DNA of 20,224 nucleotides, from positions 1 through 20,224 of the forward strand of contig JBILGM010000103.1 of assembly GCA_044351045.1 (NCBI GenBank), given 5' to 3'. The translations under genes and the position numbers were made by a program. How positions within the stretch are numbered: position 1 is the stretch's first letter; each line of letters starts with the position of its first letter. The notes under the pieces are model-generated. The model had not been told where the DNA came from. It saw only the letters and a program-made list of their open reading frames with translations, and ran no database searches. Shown here in pieces: positions 16,056 to 20,224 of the stretch. Origin of the DNA: UBA6136 sp044351045 (GTDB lineage Bacteria; Pseudomonadota; Gammaproteobacteria; Methylococcales; Methylococcaceae).

Positions 16056-17060
16056 ATGGCCATCTTGCCATCGTCCATGAAAGCGATAGCCATCGAAGCG
16101 CCGGGCGATGCGTCCGTCCTCACACTGGTTGATCGCCCCATGCCTTATCCAGGCCGGGGGGAGGTCCTGGTTGAAGTAGCGGCAGCCGGCGTCAATCGAC
16201 CGGACATCATGCAGCGACGCGGGCTCTACCCGCCGCCGCCCGGTGTCTCTGACATCCCGGGCCTGGAGATCGCCGGTCGGGTGGTTACCCTAGGTGAGTC
16301 GATCCAGGGAATTGCGCTTGGGGATGCGGTCTGCGCCCTGGTGAGCGGCGGCGGCTATGCCGAATACTGTCTGGCAGCGGCTCCGTTGTGCCTGCCGATC
16401 ACTGAAAATCTGAGCTTCGTCGAAGCCGCCACTCTGCCGGAGGCCTTGTTCACCGTTTGGTCGAACGTGTTCGAGCGATGTCAGCTGCAGCCGGGAGAAA
16501 CCTTGCTGGTCCACGGTGGCACCAGTGGCATTGGCACCACCGCCATCATGCTGGCTAAACTTTATGGCGCCCGGGTCTTGGCGACCGCCGGCAGTCGGGA
16601 AAAATGTGATGCCTGCCTGGCACTGGGTGCCGAAGCGATCGATTACCGGCAAACCGACTTCAGGGATCAGGTGATGGAGTTGACACAAGGCGTCGGGGTC
16701 GATGTGATTCTGGATATCGTCGGTGGGCCTTACCTGGCTCGTCACCTGGAGATTCTGTCGTCGGATGGCCGTTTGGCCATCATCGCCGTACAAGGCGGCC
16801 CCAAAACCGAAATCAACCTTCTGCCGATCATGCTGAAGCGTTTGACCGTGATCGGTTCCACCCTGCGCCCACGCAGTCTGACCGAAAAATCTCGCCTGGC
16901 CGGGATGATTCGCGAACAGGTTTGGCCTTGGGTTAGCACCGGTCAACTCAGACCGGTCATTGACTCAAGCTTTCCCCTGCAAGAAGCCGCTATGGCCCAT
17001 CAACGCATGGAAAGTAGCCAGCACATCGGCAAGATCGCCCTGACTTTGGAACCCAAATGA
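16056..17060 (+). CDS. NAD(P)H quinone oxidoreductase, PIG3-type zinc-free MDR family
   Basis: 334 residues. Medium-chain dehydrogenase/reductase fold: the GroES-like domain includes MKAIAIEAPGDASVL and VAAAGVNRPDIMQRRGLYPP (42-61), which is the PIG3-type signature; the cofactor-binding motif LLVHGGTSGIGTTAIMLAK is at 150-168 and prefers NADPH in relatives. No zinc ligands are seen. It probably reduces quinones or similar electrophiles in the cytosol. The ATG at 16077 (MKAIAIEAP) is equally likely as the start, because most relatives begin there; neither has a strong ribosome site. Its stop overlaps the next start by four bases (ATGA), showing translational coupling. Confidence 0.9.
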   Translation: MAILPSSMKAIAIEAPGDASVLTLVDRPMPYPGRGEVLVEVAAAGVNRPDIMQRRGLYPPPPGVSDIPGLEIAGRVVTLGESIQGIALGDAVCALVSGGGYAEYCLAAAPLCLPITENLSFVEAATLPEALFTVWSNVFERCQLQPGETLLVHGGTSGIGTTAIMLAKLYGARVLATAGSREKCDACLALGAEAIDYRQTDFRDQVMELTQGVGVDVILDIVGGPYLARHLEILSSDGRLAIIAVQGGPKTEINLLPIMLKRLTVIGSTLRPRSLTEKSRLAGMIREQVWPWVSTGQLRPVIDSSFPLQEAAMAHQRMESSQHIGKIALTLEPK

Positions 17061-17749
17061 TGCTGATAAAAACATGTTTCACCATTTTGCTGTCCTTCTG
17101 GCTGCTGCACCCGGTGGCGCGGGCAGATCTGGCCAAGGGACTGGAGGCCGTCGAGGCGGGACATTGGCCCACTGCGCTGGCCGAGTTCAAACCACTGGCC
17201 AACCAGGGTGACCCGAATGCCCAGGTGAACCTGGGCAATCTTTACATGCGTGGCCTGGGTGTCGAGCAGGACTATGGCAGCGCCTATGGCTGGTATGCAA
17301 AAGCGGCAAACCAAGGCCATGCGACGGGGCAAAACAAGCTGGCGGTCATGCTGTATTACGGACTCGGCATCAAGGAGAATCATACCGAGGCGGCCCAGTG
17401 GTTTTTGAAAGCCGCCGAACAGGGCGATCCCGCGGCCGCAATGGTGATTGCAGAACTATTCGATAAGGGCGACGGCGTTCCGGCCAGCAAGATCGACGCT
17501 TATATCTGGCTGTCCATTGCCGCTGACCTAGGCAAGGAGGATGCCCTGAATCAACGGGCACACCTGGCGGATGAATTATCCCCCAACGACCTCAATAATG
17601 CGCTGACCCAGCTGAATGTGTGGCGGGGGCAACACGACAAACGGCAGACCGATTCCGCCAACGGTCAGCTGGACAACCCGGTCGCCAATAAGAAAGCCCG
17701 GTCTGGCTCCCCACCGCAATCAACGAAAAGCAAATCAGCAAACCGCTGA
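17057..17749 (+). CDS. Exported Sel1-repeat protein
   Basis: 230 residues with an N-terminal signal peptide (MMLIKTCFTILLSFWLLHPV, cleavage near ARA). Three to four Sel1-like repeats at about 45-165 follow the A-x-x-x-L-G-x-x-Y-x-x-G-x-G-V pattern: NAQVNLGNLYMRGLGVEQDY, GQNKLAVMLYYGLGIKENH, AAAMVIAELFDKGDGVPASK, each ending in W-Y/F-x-K/I-A-A. These alpha-solenoid repeats mediate protein contacts. The last 45 residues are polar and disordered (KKARSGSPPQSTKSKS). It is the last gene of the nadB operon; the partner is unknown. Confidence 0.88.
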   Translation: MMLIKTCFTILLSFWLLHPVARADLAKGLEAVEAGHWPTALAEFKPLANQGDPNAQVNLGNLYMRGLGVEQDYGSAYGWYAKAANQGHATGQNKLAVMLYYGLGIKENHTEAAQWFLKAAEQGDPAAAMVIAELFDKGDGVPASKIDAYIWLSIAADLGKEDALNQRAHLADELSPNDLNNALTQLNVWRGQHDKRQTDSANGQLDNPVANKKARSGSPPQSTKSKSANR

Positions 17750-17772
17750 AACCCGCAAGCAGATATCGACGA

Positions 17773-18087
17773 TTAGCTGCCGAAATGGCAGACGTAGTCC
17801 ATCAGTTCCAGCGTTTCAATATCAAAGGCGCTTTCGCCCGGCACATGGAACGATTGACCTGCACCGTATTCCTTCCAGTCCGATTCGCCCTTCAGGCGAA
17901 CACGGCATTTCCCACCCACGACCTCCATGACTTCCGGAGCGACCGTATTGAAGGTCAGGCTCGATGGAAAGATGACCCCCAAGGTTTTGCGGGTACCGTC
18001 ATCGAACAGGACCGTGTGACTGACGCACTTGCCATCAAAATAGATGTTGGACTTCTTTACCACGCTGACTTTGTCGAACTGGGACAT
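17773..18087 (-). CDS. ppnP: Pyrimidine/purine nucleoside phosphorylase
   Basis: 104 residues from ATG at 18087, with AGAGG about five bases upstream (the open frame to 18207 is not needed). This is the small cupin-fold PpnP (YaiE, DUF1255) family: NIYFDGKCVSHTVLFDDGTR, KTLGVIFPSSLTFNTVAPEVM, then DWKEYGAGQSFHVPGESAFDI. The family phosphorolyses several nucleosides to the free base and ribose-1-phosphate in the cytosol. Length is close to the E. coli protein (94 residues). It lies 59 bases downstream of a membrane-protein gene on the same strand and converges with the Sel1 gene 23 bases away. Confidence 0.92.
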   Translation of the reverse strand: MSQFDKVSVVKKSNIYFDGKCVSHTVLFDDGTRKTLGVIFPSSLTFNTVAPEVMEVVGGKCRVRLKGESDWKEYGAGQSFHVPGESAFDIETLELMDYVCHFGS

Positions 18088-18146
18088 GGTGACCTCTTCT
18101 ATCGAATAAAAACATGAATGGGTGGGTTGGGGGGTGTAGACACGAC

Positions 18147-18656
18147 TCAGATCAGCAGGATGAGCAATCCCAGCACCAGCACCCCGCCCAGAATACGGTA
18201 GGGCCAAGACAATTCAGCCCAAGCCAGCTTCACCTCGGTCACCCGGATATGGAACCAGCGTCTGAATCGAGGCCACAACTGCGCCCTTACCCGACGCCAC
18301 CCCCAGCGGGCCAAAAAGAAAATCAGCACCAGCTTCAGTGGCGTCAGCCCAAGGGCCGTGGCGATTTCAGAATAACGATCAGCCTCATGGGGGAAATGAT
18401 TTTTCAACCAGTCGGCTAAAGCATCTTCCAGCATTTCCTCCGGCGCCTCGATGAGCACTAACCAGATTTTCTCGAGGACTTCGAAAAGTAACTCGAAGAT
18501 GTTCATGCCCAATTCGAGAAACACCTCCCACAAGGCAATCAGCGCCACCAAGCCGCCGCTGAACCACAGCAGGGGTTTCCAGGTGGGCTGTATGTTCTCT
18601 TGGGCTAAATCGAGATCGTCGGGGTCACGATCTTCATTCATGTCGGGTTGTAGCAT
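18147..18656 (-). CDS. Multi-pass membrane protein of unknown function
   Basis: 169 residues; ATG at 18641 is an alternative start, and neither has a strong ribosome site. An acidic N-terminus (NEDRDPDDLDLAQEN) is followed by hydrophobic segments at about 28-47, 52-69, 104-119 and 152-169, and the last runs to the very C-terminus (GGVLVLGLLILLI). Between the second and third lies an acidic amphipathic part (EAPEEMLEDALADWLKNHFP), and a basic loop (RRVRAQLWPRFRRWFHIR) follows the third, probably cytoplasmic. I do not recognise the family. It precedes ppnP on the same strand. Confidence 0.65.
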   Translation of the reverse strand: MLQPDMNEDRDPDDLDLAQENIQPTWKPLLWFSGGLVALIALWEVFLELGMNIFELLFEVLEKIWLVLIEAPEEMLEDALADWLKNHFPHEADRYSEIATALGLTPLKLVLIFFLARWGWRRVRAQLWPRFRRWFHIRVTEVKLAWAELSWPYRILGGVLVLGLLILLI

Positions 18657-18929
18657 GGCTAAATTCGGATCGTCTCACATCAAAAAGTGTTTGAGATTAA
18701 CGGCGAACGAGTTTCCGGACAAGCCTTGAAAGTGTTGACAGGAGCCAAAATGACAGCAGGGTCGAGGCGTTATTGCCCATCGCAACTATGATATAGTTCG
18801 CCGGCAAAACTGGGCCCGATCCACCTACGACCCCGTGGATTTACGGCAGAAGTAACCATCCCTCGGCAGCACATTCAAAATCGAAGACGCTCAAAAGCCC
18901 CCGACCCATAAAAAACATTCGAGAGCTTC
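18657..18929. other. Divergent intergenic region
   Basis: The 273 bases separate the minus-strand membrane protein from the plus-strand ATPase and so should hold both promoters. TTGACA occurs at 18735-18740 on the plus strand, but no fitting -10 lies 16-18 bases on; TATGAT/TATAGT boxes at 18787-18797 lack a good -35. The region also marks the border between the orderly core block and a possible new accessory gene. Confidence 0.3.
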
Positions 18930-20224
18930 ATGGAAATCAAAGAGTGGCTGCAGGTCTGGCAGTTTGAACATAATCCCTTCGTCATCTTCGACGCTGACCG
19001 TGACCCATACCTCTCTACCTCCATGGTGGAGAACACGTCACTCCGTTCTGTCCTGTCGCACATCGACAAACCCACACCCTACGTCATTTTCGCAATTCGT
19101 GGCGCGGGCAAATCGTCGATGCGCATCGATACTGAGCGCTACCTGAACGATTACCGCGATCAGGTCCTGGTGATTTCCTATGTGGAATTCAACGAGTTGC
19201 TGGCCGAAGTGGCCCGACCCCGCCATCTGCCGCTCGGTTATGCCTCGGATAAATCTGCCCTGACCCGCTTTTTCAAGCGAAAAAAGCAAATTCTGCTCAA
19301 CCGTGATCCACGGATAACGCTGGATGATCACCTCGACTACATCCTTAAACTAGGCATCGAGGAATTGTGGCGGACCATAGTCGACACACCGAGAGAGGAT
19401 CTACTTAAGAACAATCGGGAAATCGCCGAGAAATTCCTGCTGCTTTCAGCCTTGTATTACACGCCGAATGACCTTTCCAGCAAGATCGCTACCTTGCGGC
19501 GAATCATGGAAATTGCCGGCTATGAGCGAAAGACCCCTTTTTTCCTGAAAAAGCAGGCCCGACTGCTGGCAGGTGAGATATACCGCAACATCCGTGGCGT
19601 CCCCGTTTCGCTGGAAGGCATGGTGAAAACCATCCAGGAAATTGGCGTAGGTCTATTTGAGTTTCATGGCATCCCCAGAACCACCGAGAACAGATTCACG
19701 CTATTCAAGATCTTCATGGATCTGGTGCGTTACTTTGGACTGGCCGGTGTTTACCTGCTGGTTGACCGGGTGGATGAACCCACCAGCATCAAGGGCGACC
19801 CCGAGAAGATGCGCGAACTCGTTACTCCGATGCTGAATGACCAGCTCTTTCAGATCGATCACCTGGGCATCATCATGTTCCTGCCCTACGAGCTCCACGA
19901 CCTTAAAAAGTATTACCGGAGCGACAGGATCAAAACCATCTCGTCAATCAACTGGTCACCCGACAACATGATCCGTCTGATAGAAAAGCGGATGAATGTC
20001 GGCCGTAAGCCGGGCAGCCCTCCCATCCACCTTTCCGACATCTTCGAGAATGAGGGTGAAAGTAAGGCTAATTTCATCGTAAGGCAGCTGACACCGCGTA
20101 ATGCTTTCCGATTACTGAGCATCATGCTGGAGGAGCATTGTCAGACGGTGATCTATGGCGTCAAGATTTCGACAGAGGTTTATGAGGCTGCCGTACAACG
20201 CTACCTCATAGAAAAGGAAGGGTA
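18930..20224 (+). CDS. P-loop ATPase, cut by the right window edge
   Basis: The ATG at 18930 (GAGAG a few bases upstream) opens a frame that stays open to the edge, 431 complete codons. The N-terminus MEIKEWLQVWQFEHNPFVIF is followed by a Walker A motif in FAIRGAGKSSMR (Lys61) and a Walker B-like GVYLLVDRVDEP (274-284, Asp282-Glu283). The layout, with the WxFxxNPF-AxxD opening and a long helical insert between the motifs, is like the Sll1717-type P-loop ATPases, a group related to STAND/AAA proteins; this family call is from memory and uncertain. The final two bases are TA, so the protein could end exactly at the edge or continue. The partner genes, if any, lie outside the window. Confidence 0.75.
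   Translation, partial: MEIKEWLQVWQFEHNPFVIFDADRDPYLSTSMVENTSLRSVLSHIDKPTPYVIFAIRGAGKSSMRIDTERYLNDYRDQVLVISYVEFNELLAEVARPRHLPLGYASDKSALTRFFKRKKQILLNRDPRITLDDHLDYILKLGIEELWRTIVDTPREDLLKNNREIAEKFLLLSALYYTPNDLSSKIATLRRIMEIAGYERKTPFFLKKQARLLAGEIYRNIRGVPVSLEGMVKTIQEIGVGLFEFHGIPRTTENRFTLFKIFMDLVRYFGLAGVYLLVDRVDEPTSIKGDPEKMRELVTPMLNDQLFQIDHLGIIMFLPYELHDLKKYYRSDRIKTISSINWSPDNMIRLIEKRMNVGRKPGSPPIHLSDIFENEGESKANFIVRQLTPRNAFRLLSIMLEEHCQTVIYGVKISTEVYEAAVQRYLIEKEG

Noticed and set aside
16290..16946. 218-codon minus-strand open frame inside the quinone oxidoreductase
   Set aside because: It is antisense to a gene with strong MDR motifs and its translation is rich in Gln, Arg and Gly without domain pattern.

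Overview
The window looks like part of a gammaproteobacterial chromosome. The right-hand genes (nadB, a PIG3-type quinone oxidoreductase, ppnP, a thermonuclease, a FUN14 protein and a Sel1-repeat protein) are ordinary housekeeping-type genes with moderately GC-rich coding sequence. This placement rests on gene content and protein style only; I could not run a search.

The left two thirds (about 1-12,720) is an accessory zone broken up by transposon remains. It opens with the last 30 codons of an IS3-family transposase. Two minus-strand genes follow, both with apparent twin-arginine signals: a 445-aa pyruvoyl decarboxylase of the PsiD/phosphatidylserine-decarboxylase-like class (2173-3510) and, downstream, a 510-aa berberine-bridge-type FAD oxidase with both flavin-linking residues (462-1994). 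Next come an IS5-family element with recognisable ends but a nonsense codon in its transposase (3658-4827), a secreted allene-oxide-cyclase-like barrel protein (5098-5577), and a wrecked IS4-family transposase (about 5764-6834). A pair of exported minus-strand genes follows: a 1078-aa protein with an N-terminal seven-unit RCC1-type propeller and an unassigned C-terminal two thirds (8154-11390), then a HAD-type acid phosphatase (7286-8059). A small secreted cysteine-containing protein (11613-12128) and a heavily decayed IS200-type transposase (about 12218-12720) end the zone.

From about 12,720 to 18,656 the DNA is compact and orderly: a glycine-rich lipoprotein, FUN14, thermonuclease, then nadB-qor-sel1 as a tight plus-strand operon, converging on ppnP and a membrane protein that run the other way. 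A P-loop ATPase begins at 18930 and runs off the right edge; it may mark the start of another accessory block.

Functionally, the accessory genes share a theme of export: nearly every intact one carries a Tat, Sec or lipoprotein signal. The most interesting unit is the decarboxylase-oxidase pair, which could act in sequence on an amino-acid-derived small molecule outside the cytoplasm. The large RCC1 protein is the most interesting single protein of unknown function. No tRNA, rRNA, CRISPR array or recognised phage module was seen.
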